Origin: Fasciolopsis buskii
Taxonomy: Eukaryota > Platyhelminthes > Trematoda > Plagiorchiida > Fasciolidae
Direction of reading: 5' to 3'
DNA: 64,000 nucleotides
Assembly (NCBI GenBank): GCA_008360955.1
Contig: LUCM01008148.1
Location: 62,001 to 126,000 of the forward strand
Shown here: positions 50,302 through 61,621 of the stretch, piece by piece
How the letters are laid out: each line of letters starts with the position of its first letter
How positions within the stretch are numbered: position 1 is the first letter of the stretch
Translations under genes and position numbers: made by a program
Notes under the pieces: model-generated
The model's database searches: none
What the model was told of the DNA's origin: nothing
The model's input: only the letters and a program-made list of their open reading frames with translations

Positions 50302-50432
50302 CTTCCTCTAATGGGCTTGCGCACCAATACGGGCTCCCCTAAGGCAACCATTCAGGATAGATTTTACTACAAAAATGAAATCAAAGAGAATGTTCGACTG
50401 CGGTCATCCCTGTCACTTCTTACGGCTACAAG
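50302..50432 (+). CDS. Candidate exon, unknown protein
   Basis: A TTTCTTTTCAG acceptor is followed in phase 0 by 43 open codons and two bases before AAG|GTACTT. The peptide includes LPLMGLRTNTGSPKATIQ, DRFYYKNEIKENVRLRSS and LSLLTATR. It is rich in charged residues with a helical look and reads as coding, but I recognise no family and found no partner exons. The donor is not strong. Confidence 0.28.
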
Positions 50433-50783
50433 GTACTTACAGTCTCGCTGTTGTAAATTAAGGTTGAGCTACCCTAAACAAATGCTTTTTTATTTCCCAA
50501 GCGAATGAACTTAGGTGCAGTAAGCAAGAGCTGCGGAGAGGAAGTCCCGTTACTTACCAATCAGTTTGCCATTGCAATTTAGAAGAAATCGAGGGAGCTA
50601 GACTGATCATGGACACCAGACCTACCAGATTTTGATTTGCACACTCTTGTCCATTGTAAATGACCACATGAACTAATATGGCGACACGAAGTCATCATGG
50701 GGAAGTGACAGAAAATATCCCAAAAGACAGCTGACCTGCAAGTCTTATTTTCCACCCAGATTCTTTATGCTAACATACGTTTG

Positions 50784-50812
50784 CTCTCTCTCTCTCGCTC
50801 TCTCTCTCTCTC
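50784..50812. repeat. (CT)n microsatellite
   Basis: CT dinucleotide run with one CG interruption. Confidence 0.9.
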
Positions 50813-53800
50813 CCTGGTAATTACCATTTGTTGCGTTTATTCTAAAATCACAGCAAATTTCTGGTTGGGTTGGCTCATTTTCATTCGTAATTATTGCTAA
50901 TCAGCTTTTTACTCGATTGAAAATAATGCTGAGCCGTCACATCCGGTTAACTAATCTTTGGTTCGGTGACACATGCTCATATGCGGGACTAGTATTTTTC
51001 ATTTTTCGATTCCGTATCAATATCCGGGATTGTATATTTTACTGGTTTATTCAGCTATCGTTTAATAATGATTATAGAACCGCTTTGTTACCGGCTAGAA
51101 TGTGATGATGCACTACTTCCATTCACCTTCGAATAAAAACGACCTGGAAGGCTGAAGGGAGGATTCCTTTTTCTCCCACCTGTGTTCTTGATCATAGGTC
51201 AGTGTTCATGACTATGAAATTCTGGAGCTTCCTCCATATTCCACTTGTCTGCGTCGACTGACTAGACTCAATGCGAGAAATTGTCTTGCGGAATATGATA
51301 AGTGCAGCGTGTCCCGCAGTTGAAACTTAGACATATGTACGCACGATATTTCTTGTTGCTTAGATCCTTAGAAGACCGGAATTGAGTGGAAGACGAGGAT
51401 AAGGATTTCCCTTCTACTGTGCCAGTTTTCATGTTGGCTTGTTTCTGTCAGCATCATAATGGTGAAGAAGTTTTAAGTAGATCAAATACGAACCAATATA
51501 GGGAAGAAACACGTTGCCGATGTCACAAATAATCCAAAAACAGGATAAACAAACAGACCTTATTTTGACAAGATACAGTGTGAGACAGCAAACTGAATTT
51601 AGGTGGATTGAAATATCTCTTTGAGATTCCAGCACGTTAAATGCACAGAAAAAAATGCACTGAAAGACGTTGGCAGGGGTGAGTGACTTTCTGTTTCAGT
51701 CCCGCGGAACCAGGAACAGTGGAAAAGAGTGATGTAAATGTGGCATATTAGAACGTATCTGGAACTTACGTTGAGGTAATAATTTTCGATCCTACAGTTA
51801 GACACAATCAACGTACGAATGTCTCGGCTCATTCTTGAAAACCCCAGCAGATAATTAGATGACTGGAGTTTTTATTTCCCTACAAGTTAATTCACCGGAC
51901 TAAATAAAGTATTGGCATCCCTATATTCGTACTCCTGTTTTGCCCGTCCGCGTCGACTATCCAACGTATCGGAAAGACTGTGCACCTGTGCGGCTGATTC
52001 ATACCACTTATGTTTTTGATGTTCTTGTTTGAAGTCGTAAACAATATATGTGAGAAAAAGTTGCGCACGCTAAACTTAGATTTGCCCACGCCGGTGAACA
52101 CTCGCGGCTCTGAAACTAACAGCCATTCTGGACGAGATCGGATCCAGAATCTCAATTGACGTGAATTATAGCTTTTTGACGTTTCTAGCAGACAAAGTAC
52201 GGTCGAATTGTCGTGATAGAGAAAAAAGTAGAACTATAAGTCAAAATCTCGGTGATATAGTCGACGGGTTGCTATGGCTTTGCCATTTCGAGGTGAGGGA
52301 AAAATGAACCATTCTTCTCGTGTTTAGAAAGGAAAAATGACTGCGCACGTGGTTCAGAATGCACTCTGCTTGGATGGGAGAGCTGTTTCACTCTATTACG
52401 CATCAAGGAAAACTCCCGACTTAATTGACGACGCTTAGGTGAAGGTACGTGACCATTGTACAGTGCAACAAGTTTAAAATTTAACTTCGTACACGTTCAG
52501 GAATGTAAAAATTCATGTTTTAATATCATATGAATGCATGGTCCTTTACGTTTTCTTGTGGGTTGTGGGTTTGAAGTTCAGGTAGTAATTCCGGCGTAAT
52601 ATTCTTGACGGGCTTGAAACGAAGCGGTGTCGAGGGGTAAGAATAGAAATTCGTTGGGTCGACTACTCTGAAAACGCGACTATTGAGAGGTTGGAGTATG
52701 TTAAATGGCTTTGTTTATTCCATGATAATGGACGATAATTCCATGAACAAGAGATCAGAACTTGGAATGGCTTCAACGTCACTGATTTTGACGAAGTCAC
52801 TGGTGTGGAAAACTAGGCCTATACAAATAGTGAAACCCGTAGCATAACAATTGATTCATTCATCGCACCGAGGACTCTAGTGGCAAGCCAAAAAACAGAG
52901 AAGCTGAAAGCTTTTCACAGGAATTGATCCTTGGTATTTGAAATAGATGTACTGTCCTATGCGATTGTACTGGGATCTTTCCAGCACAAGACTACGGTTA
53001 TGATCACAATGTGCAAAACCGTCAAAGGTGACATGGTCCTATCACGAAACGGGATTAAAACGCCTTACGATTGTGCAGAAGAGGAGGGTAGGACAACAAA
53101 AGAAGCATTTTTTGTAGTTCCGAACAGTTATTTCCTTACACAGTCGGAATATCGTGAATCACTTACCCATCCACTTGTTCACCAAATTTGCGGTCTGTGA
53201 CTTGGATTTGGAGCTGGATTGGTTATGATGTGCCACGTTGAAAACAGAAATTTCATCGCGACCGACTCACGTAGCATCATGATTGATAAGAAAACAAGTA
53301 AGTGTGACAATACGAGAATATATCATTATGATATAAGTAGCAACGTCACCGACAGGGAGGCTGATGGTTCTCAAATGTAATTTTTCCTCTGATCTAAAAC
53401 TAAAATAAACTAATTTCGGTTTGGTACGCTGAACCGTTTAGTCGAAAATTGGTAGGTTCAAGGATCGCATGATGCGGAGATACTGACACGATGCGAAGTG
53501 TGGAATGAAAGCAGAGCCTAATTCTTGGAACTGAAACAAAGTACAAATAGAAGTGGAGAGAAGTTCCAAGTCAGAGTAATTTATAAAACAGTTTTAAAGC
53601 GGAATCATACAAATGTATCTCTAAAGGTCTCCCCTAATCGCAGATTGAATATAAAGTTTTCCATCTATGATCTTCATAATCATTCAACCGGGAACTCATC
53701 GTCGTACAGTGTGGACACCTACTAAATGTATCTTTCTTCCGAGCTTCACTTTACTCAGATGGGAAGTCCTGGTGCATCATTCCGTCGACGGATCATATTA

Positions 53801-54089
53801 GTGTGGACCGATTACATCGTTGTTTTAGTGCATCGCTGATTACATGGTGGTTTTACGTCCGGAGTTTGGCACACAGGTGTTCACTGCAAATCCCAGGTCT
53901 ATGCACATCAGTGTGAATACGCAAGGCTGAAAGTTTCTTTTATCAAGGTTAAAACAACGGCTTGTGATTTCGTGAATTTCACGCGCACAGTGAGTGATTT
54001 CGACGTCCAAACATCTTTCAAACTTTGAAACTCTGACATATTCAACTTTGCTGTTTATTTCTCTGCAGGTGGCAACTATCCTGAAAAAA
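50813..54089. other. No supportable gene
   Basis: A plus-strand open stretch at 52931-53200 (with PYDCAEEEGRTTKEAFFVV) and one at 53525-53725 have no recognised domain or clear splice frame. The last few hundred bases may belong to the 5' part of the retrotransposon that follows. Confidence 0.3.
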
Positions 54090-56548
54090 TCAATGCACTT
54101 TGACAACATGCATAAACTTCTGGTCTGACAAGTCCAAAGTTATCTACACGTACTCGGTAAACGGAATTGATTGTCTCGTGACACAGTGTCATCCTAGGTT
54201 TTCTCACCACATCAGCACTATCATAACGAATTTATACTCTATCCCTTTCAGCTTGCAACAAAATATCGTATCTTTTTCGACTCTTTTCTACTGTCTATTA
54301 TTCCTCTTCTTGAGGATAATCTGCATATTATTGTAGGTAATTTTAACCACGTATCTATCTTACCACTGACTGCGTCTGATTTGACTGAACTCTGTTTCTC
54401 CCACCAGAGACGGCTCTATTTTAGATAGCTATTACCAATCACCCTGATTTATTTTCCCTGAAACTGCCTGCTCCAATTTCAAGTAGCAATCATTGTCAGA
54501 TTCTGTTAAAGCCCAAGATATACAATAGCCATGTTCTTCTCCAGAAATCCCTTTCGCATCTACCTGTTCCTCTTTTTAACCCCTGCTCAATGACAAGTTG
54601 CAGATAATTTTCACAAGAGAAGCCAAACGCATCTTTGATATCTGCTGTCACTCAATAAGTTCCGATCCTCAAAATGCCGATGCACAGGAGTACTGTCTAC
54701 AAAATCTCGTATTAACTCAAGCGTGCGGTAAATTTCCACCCTGGGTAGAAAGCGAATTAAATGCATCGACAATACAATTCCCGTCCAGCTCCTGAGTGTA
54801 ACATAGCAATGCGATTCCCATCGACAGAGTAATTCGATTAGTTTGTGTGGGAAAGAAGAATCCAATACGAACAAACTTCTGCGGATATCGACAGCTTCAA
54901 TCGTGCTTAATCCATCTTCTCAGCTTTGCGCTGACCATATTTGGACAGGGTGGGATATGAACAGTTACAAGTATTTTTACAAGAAGTAATTGACTTCTCC
55001 ACACCATAAAATTACCCAGCAGGGATAGTCCTGACAACTGCCTTCAACTATTTTAAGGCGTGGTGCTTGTGGCTCTGACAATGAATTTAATTCATTGACT
55101 AACTCATCAATAAGCCTGTCTCTGCATGACTGTTGGAGACCCCGTCACTCGCTGTTCCCATCTCAAAATCTAGCAGTTCTACTGTTTTGACAAAACTTTT
55201 TCGTCCCATCGCCTTAATAACTTCTGGTCACGAAACTGACGGAGCGTGCTATCCTTAAGCGTCTGCGTTCTTTCATGTATCCCCCTGTAGGTCCATTTCA
55301 TTTTGCCTGTAAATCTAGCAGGTCCAATTTGGACGCTGTTGCCTCCCTCATTCACCACATTTGTAAGTCCTTGAACGCATCGATGAAATCCGTCCGTTGC
55401 GCCTTTCTATATTATTCGTCAACATTTGATTCTGTCCCACAGTCTCTTCTACTTTACCAACTGGAAGCATTTGGTTGTCCCACACCTGGATGTCTGGTTA
55501 CTTTACTAACCGAACGATTGGGCGGTAGATCTTCAAAACCGTTGCTTAACAACTCAGGCGTGCTATAGGGAGCTGTTCTTTCACCGTATCTCTTCTCTAC
55601 TTACCTCAGCGACTTATCAACTAGCTCCCCATGTCATCTGCTTAAGTATGCTGATGATGTTGCCCTCTCTCAAACGCTTTTCGAACAACGATGATTTTCA
55701 AAGATTTTCCAACAACCTATCTTCTGTTTACTTCTCTGCACGAGCTGGTTTACATTTCAACACATCTAAATGTTTCGAATATCTTTTCTCTATCTCTCGG
55801 TTAGCCTACTCATCCGGAAGGTTTTTCATCAACTCAAAAACACTTTTCGGTGCTGATTCTGTGAAATATCTAGGAGTTACTATTGATAAATAAAAATCTG
55901 AAGTAGACTTCCCATATTTCTAGCCGTGCAAAGGATCTCCAACGATTGTCATTTCAAATCAGGAATCTTCGACACTACAAGGTGAAACAAAGAACAACCC
56001 CCCGATTTGTCTACCAATGTGTTTTCCCAATCCTACTTTACTGTTTTCCTATTATTTTCCAGGTCTACTTTGAAAAGACAATAAAATTTTTCGCAGTGGG
56101 CCATCAATTATTAATCATGTTCTTCATATCACTGACTGAATTGTCCCTAAATCTATGCGATCAGCACTTATCAGCATGTGAGCAGTTTGCTCACAAAATT
56201 TTTTTAGATCCCGCGAATCCTCTGCTCAACGATCTTTCAAAGTGTCGCTCTCATATTTCAACGCGATCCGCTTTTCGTTCCATACCCCCCAGAATCAATG
56301 TTTATCGGAACCCCACCGTCCCCTAGTTAGCATGCATTCTGACAAGCCGTGGCTGTGAATTTTTGAGCTCTGGTTATTACTGGATGAGTTTTTTCTCTCA
56401 TATTTTTACAAGCTGATGAGTATAAATGTTTTTCCTATTTTATTTCTCCCCTCAGGATTTTTGACTGAAATGAGACATTATTTATTGTACGCAAAAGTCT
56501 GTACAACACAATACAACATCTGAACGGTTCAGCCTGATTGATTGATTA
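54090..56548 (+). mobile_element. Decayed non-LTR retrotransposon (CR1/RTE type)
   Basis: Plus-strand element carrying, in order, endonuclease remnants, a reverse transcriptase and a C-terminal region. In the endonuclease part (54100-54520) VGNFNHVSI near 54330 matches GDFNH, and ISSSNHC near 54480 corresponds to the terminal SDH box with Asp changed to Asn. RT landmarks: RCAFLYYSSTFDSVPQSLL (motif A, near 55400), SPYLFSTYLSDL (near 55585), KYADDVALS (55644-55670) and SVKYLGVTIDK (near 55880). After the last open segment (55946-56326, with LTELSLNLCDQHLSACEQF) come a 3' UTR and a short TGATTGATTGATTA tail. At least two frameshifts and several stops make it non-functional. Confidence 0.85.
55275..56326 (+). 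pseudogene. Broken reverse transcriptase ORF
   Basis: The frame opens near 55275, meets a TAG at 55566-55568, continues in the same frame through KYADDVALSQTLFEQ to a stop near 55690, shifts to the frame of 55648-55893, then shifts again to 55946-56326. In motif A the expected FLDYSSAFD reads FLYYSSTFD, so the first catalytic Asp is lost, while YADD is intact. The later part matches the thumb and C-terminal region of flatworm CR1-like elements. Confidence 0.85.
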
Positions 56549-59500
56549 CATCAGTTTCAATTTCTTACAGCCATCAACCTTAGATTAACGTGCTCTTGTT
56601 TCGTTTGTAAGCTGACAGCGCCATTCAGTGAAGAGAGAAAAACAGACAGCAAAACTGTGGAAGGTCAATTGCATGCTAGTAAACTGGGTAATTTTGTAGG
56701 AGAGAAAACATTTCAGTTGTAAGAACACCACTGATCACGGCATTGAACCGTATCGTCTACTGTCTTCACTCAATGTGTGACGACATCTTGTGGGCCCGCA
56801 AGTCGGCATTCTAACAACACATATGCGGGCCACCAGGTTTCTCCTTCCCTCGAGTAATCCAAACAAGTTTGAACTAAACAGGTTGTTTAGGAAAGTAGCC
56901 TCTTATCAAGACTATTACTTCGAATATAGAGTTGGTCTTTTCGTTGCCGAACGACAAAAGGGAAAGGTGGCTGTCGATCAGTCTTTGTTGATAAACAAAC
57001 ATTGCTTGCAAATAGTTCGTCGACAGTATAAGAACTTCTATCAGCTGCCTCATCTGCCGTCCACAATGTATATCCATCGTGTCTCAAATGGGCGTAGCTG
57101 GTAACAACTGTTTATCCACTTGACCATCTGCGCTGACTCTCGACGTATGGTGCTCTTTTTGATGGATATCAGTTGCGTGCATTTCTAAAGAGGTTCATGC
57201 AATAAGGAAAAATGATTGGCCAGAACAAGTTTCGAAGTTCGTCCAAGGTCTTTCATATGGACCATCTCGAGGCGCAGTATGATCACGTAATCTAGGCTCT
57301 TATTTCGTCGTTACAAGACGACTGTTCCAGTCGGCCGTGATCTTTTGGCCAGTAGTCATAACATTAGATCAAGATTGGGACCCTCTGGAGGTTGATCAAA
57401 TGTTCCCCGTGCACTATCCGGCTGATCGTGATTAGCTTCTAATTGAGCACCAATATGAATTAGAAAACAAACCACATAATTAATATTACCCTGCGATTGT
57501 AAGATAAAAATCGTACCGACAGAATTCTTTTCACCTATCGATCGGTTGTAATAAAGATGGGCATTTACGAAAAAAACAACGCAGTTTTCCTACAGACAGT
57601 TTTCGGTGCCTTGTATCAACATACACGCAGACATACTGATAAGTAGCTACATCCGACTGTGCTGATGAAGGTCAAGCATGGCAGTGATCCACATGTTATT
57701 TGATCAATTTGAATAGAACGTATAGAATGCACCGATTGCGAGATATAAGCCTTATCGATCAACATGCTGAAGCCATTACGGTATACGTCCACAACCTGTT
57801 GACACACAATGTGTACGCTCTCTTGGTGCTATCCAGTCGGTTTTTGTCAAATATTTCCTGACTATGTCGACATCATTTGTTTCTCACTGTGTTTCTTTTT
57901 GTCTCGGTTTAACGTGAATTAACGTATTTTAGGTGGGTGATTGAAAGGAGCACAAGAAATGCACGCATTACGCAATCTGCCCTCCGGTCTATTCAAAACA
58001 ATACTGACAACGACTCCGGCTCGTCTCCTGCTTGATAAATTATAGACTCCTGTGACTCATGTGACTGAGCGAACGGTGAATCATTTGACAATGCAATTAG
58101 TGAACTATTTTTTCTACTTATTCCACGCTGTTTATATTCGACAGTCGTCCAGCCTGCCATGGCAATTTGGTAAAATTTCGATGAGCTTTGTCGGGACTAG
58201 AACACTTGCCTATGGATATTGTCTTTCCTGTTCGGCAGTAGAAATATTTCCCTGCGAGCTAAGCCTTCGACCATTTTATAGTAAATTGAACGTAAGTGTG
58301 AACATTTTTCAAGCCCAAGTCACTCCGCTTTAGTTAACATATTAGTCATACTACTTTAAAAAATGATATCGATTCGTATGATGCCAAACAAGTTGCTCTC
58401 TGAATAACTAACCTCGTTGGTAAACGGAAAAACCAGTGGACAGTTGCATACTAGTTGACGAGTAAGTCCTTTGACAGAAACCTCTGCATTGGGGCTTCAG
58501 TTGAGGTTTCATATCGTGTGCAACACATTCTTCCGTTCGCCTCTGCACAATCCAGCAAGAATAATTTGCTGCACTCCGTTCTCTATCCGAGTTGGAAAAT
58601 GTTTACCGCCATTTTAAGAGAACCGAGAACAGTGGTGTCTTTCTGTTTTGTTCAAGTGTGATCTCCGCCCACAGAGATGGTTCACACTAAAGGTTGCTGC
58701 AAATTACCACACAAGTTATGATTTTTTCCCGTTAACGTTTTGGCATACGGCATGAAGGCTAGCACCTGGCCTGCTCTTGCACTTCTGCCTCCGCCTTTTA
58801 TGTTCTGGTGATAAGTGATAATTTCGTCAATGTCTTGTTATCAACTTCACCGACACGATGAAGGCTTTTAACTCAGAGCAGCAAAATAAACATGACATCA
58901 TCGCTAATTAGACGAGAAATCGTGCGTTCCATTCTTTGTAACTTTAATTCTAATAGATAAGGGCTGATTTTTCAGCTTGCTGACGGATAATCTAACTGGC
59001 GAACAGTTGTTCGATCTATGTTTAAAAATATAATCAAGAATAATGTAGCAATCAAATTGAACTAAGCATCAGAAACAACTCACGTTTCCTTAATATAAAA
59101 CCTACGATGATTCGATTGGCCACTTATAGAAGCATGGGAACATTAGCACCTCCAGGAAGTTCAACACATGCCATGGGTCCATGACGGCATTTTAATAATC
59201 GAGGTCTCGGACTGCCGCAACGTGTAACTTACAAACCGTCATACTGGTTTGACTGTAAGTGTTCATGATAGTTTACCAATTTACTAGCTTTGACCCATGT
59301 TATTTATTTTGTCTTCGTGGATTTCAAGTCGAACGGACAACCCTTTCGAAGAATGGATGCCTAGTCCATACTACACCGCACATAAAAAAAACGAGGACTA
59401 GACAAAAAATAGGACGCCGTGTGTGGAGAGGGCTAATGACGGTGTTGCTTTTTTCGATCTTGGAAAATGCATGCTGAATAACTTTGGTGTTCACCAGTTT

Positions 59501-61466
59501 TCGTCCTCGTTATGTTTGGAGGTCGGGTAAACGGTAACGATGCCTCTTCGTAACAAATGGCGGCAGTTCCGTCACAGAAGCACCCGAGTTAACCACGCCT
59601 GTGTGGTTACCGGGCAGTTCAGCCAATATCAGATTTAAATCACCCCGAATGAAAATCGATTATATCACGCATTTCAAAACAGGTGGATAATAAAGGAACG
59701 AAATTGGCATTTCCGTTCCAGGTGCTATCTTGTACTATGGAAAATAAGTTAGGCCTACAGAACGTTGAGTCACTAGTCAACCTACCTGGTAGGTTATTTC
59801 TGAGATGTTTGTATAGCATCGGGACAATACAAAGTGGGATCACAAACCCACTTGAACAACTTACGAAAAAATGCTACCACTCGGATGGAGTATGTTTCCA
59901 TGTGAACTGAATTCAACGGTAGGTTACCATTTGTTTCTGTACCTTCCACCGTTTCCATTAGTTTGACGATCCAACTTTATGAGACTACAGAAGAGCGACT
60001 CGTTCCGTTCGGCCCTGTTAAATGTAAGTATTTCTGAGAAATACGGATGCGGACGTTCATTGACTTTTTTCGACAAGACGAGGGGCAATTGTATCAAACA
60101 GATAGCATAATATTTAGTGATACTAATTAGTTGCCAAGACAAAAAACGGACATTTATGCGTGCGAAAATGCGTAAAAACCTAAACAAACAGAAAAATGTG
60201 TAGCAAAGTATTGAAATTTATGCAGCAAGCAAACAGGTTTAAACTGGCTTTGGTAAACGTAATTTGCTTGTTATTGATTGCGTAGATTTAATTTAAACCA
60301 CGATTGAATAAATACAAACAATATTAGGTTTCGATGAACTTCCCGAATTTCAGAATCAGTGTTGATAAGTGAATGCCCTACGAGGAATACCTACGTTTCC
60401 ATTTACATAATAATCATTGTTTTAATAAATGGATTCTTCGCAACAAAAATGAAATACTGTATTTGTTTAAGTGTATAGAACAAAATAAGATTGCTTTGAT
60501 TAGCAACGAAATATTTTCTGGCAAGTAGAGTGATCCAGCACAAGACTATTCACTGACCTCAACGGGGTTACGTCAATGTCTGAAGTGCGTTAGAGGAAAA
60601 TTAGGATTAACTCCTGCGATGCAAACGATTTTGAGATATCAGGCTAACCTTTCATCATCCTGCTTATTTCCAATTCTAATTTTTATAGTTTTCATTGAGC
60701 ACATGGAGAACAAAGTTGATTTGCACTTTGATTCCAGTTTTCTATCTTATAAAATATCTTGGAAGACACTTCACTATCAGAATGATACCACAGTTGTGTA
60801 GCCTGATCTCCTCAGAGCAATAAAGCACTGGAACTAGTCAGACTCTGCATCTGAGTTGAAAACGAAAGTCGGGTGCATTTTCTATTTATGAACAGCCGAT
60901 TGACTCACGGCGACCAGCACGAGTTTTCATATTCGGATTAAAAAAATTTACGAGCGCAGCATAAACCAGACGGATGTGTAACTTTAATTTCTACTTCTCT
61001 TGAACACCCAAATGCACCTAATAAACGAGTAAACTAATTTTAGCTGGTTACGCGCAAGCGCTTGACCAGAAATTAAGCTTACAGCTTTTATAATTAAAAG
61101 CGAAAATCAATGATGAAGGTAACTGCGAACGTACCACATTTTGTGTAGTTTTTATTCCCGCATTCCCTAAATACCAGTCACGTTAATAATTTTAATCAAC
61201 AATGCCATGCATCACGGCCCACGTTAACTCTCGTTATATTTGAAATTCGATGGTTTCCAACGTTTGTGTTGATCGTAGTCAGCTAATGCAGCTAGTTTCG
61301 GTGAGATTCGGATCAGTGAAATTGTCCGCTAGGCCACGTGTTTCATCGTCAGTTCAGGCAGAACACCGATGACCCTGCCTAGCGAATAACGTGATTTTTC
61401 ATGGGACTCATTCAGTCGGTCTGGGTCTAGTGGCTTATTCTATCCCAAGTTCAGCAAAAACGTTTG
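56549..61466. other. No supportable gene
   Basis: An open stretch at 56790-57104 (with VDQSLLINKHCLQIVRRQYK) just past the retrotransposon has no recognised family. The rest holds short ORFs. No RNA gene seen. Confidence 0.35.
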
Positions 61467-61621
61467 CATGAAATAGTTCACCATGTGATATCATCGCTCA
61501 GTTCACCATAAAGAAACCATGGAAGCACTGTACAGCTGTTTCATCCTTGTTAGGAATCATCCGCAGTGCATATCCTTTATGGTGAACTGAGCGATGATAT
61601 CACATGGTGAATTATTTCATG
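61467..61621. repeat. 47-bp inverted repeat, PLE terminal-repeat type
   Basis: Left arm 61467-61513 and right arm 61575-61621 are reverse complements with one mismatch in 47. The outer 10 bases beyond the arms are also partly complementary. The 61-base centre contains a minimal hammerhead ribozyme on the minus strand. PLEs are known to carry hammerheads in their terminal repeats, often beside inverted repeats, so this is probably a terminal-repeat fragment of a PLE. No RT sequence is adjacent. Confidence 0.85.
61525..61569 (-). ncRNA. Minimal type I hammerhead ribozyme
   Basis: In minus-strand RNA order: stem I GCACUG/CAGUGC (6 bp, perfect); core C-GGAUGA, where the consensus is CUGAUGA (U4 to G); stem II UCCU/AGGA with loop AACA, but the closing 10.1-11.1 pair is U-U instead of G-C; GAAA intact; stem III ACAG/CUGU with no loop, that is, a palindrome; then UA as the cleavage dinucleotide, so cleavage would fall just before CAGUGC. 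Loop-less stem III is typical of PLE hammerheads, which act as dimers. The U4 change should reduce or abolish activity, so this copy is probably a relic. Confidence 0.75.

Noticed and set aside
55645..55665. GCTGATGATG as a hammerhead core
   Set aside because: It is the coding sequence of the RT YADD box and has no ribozyme stems.
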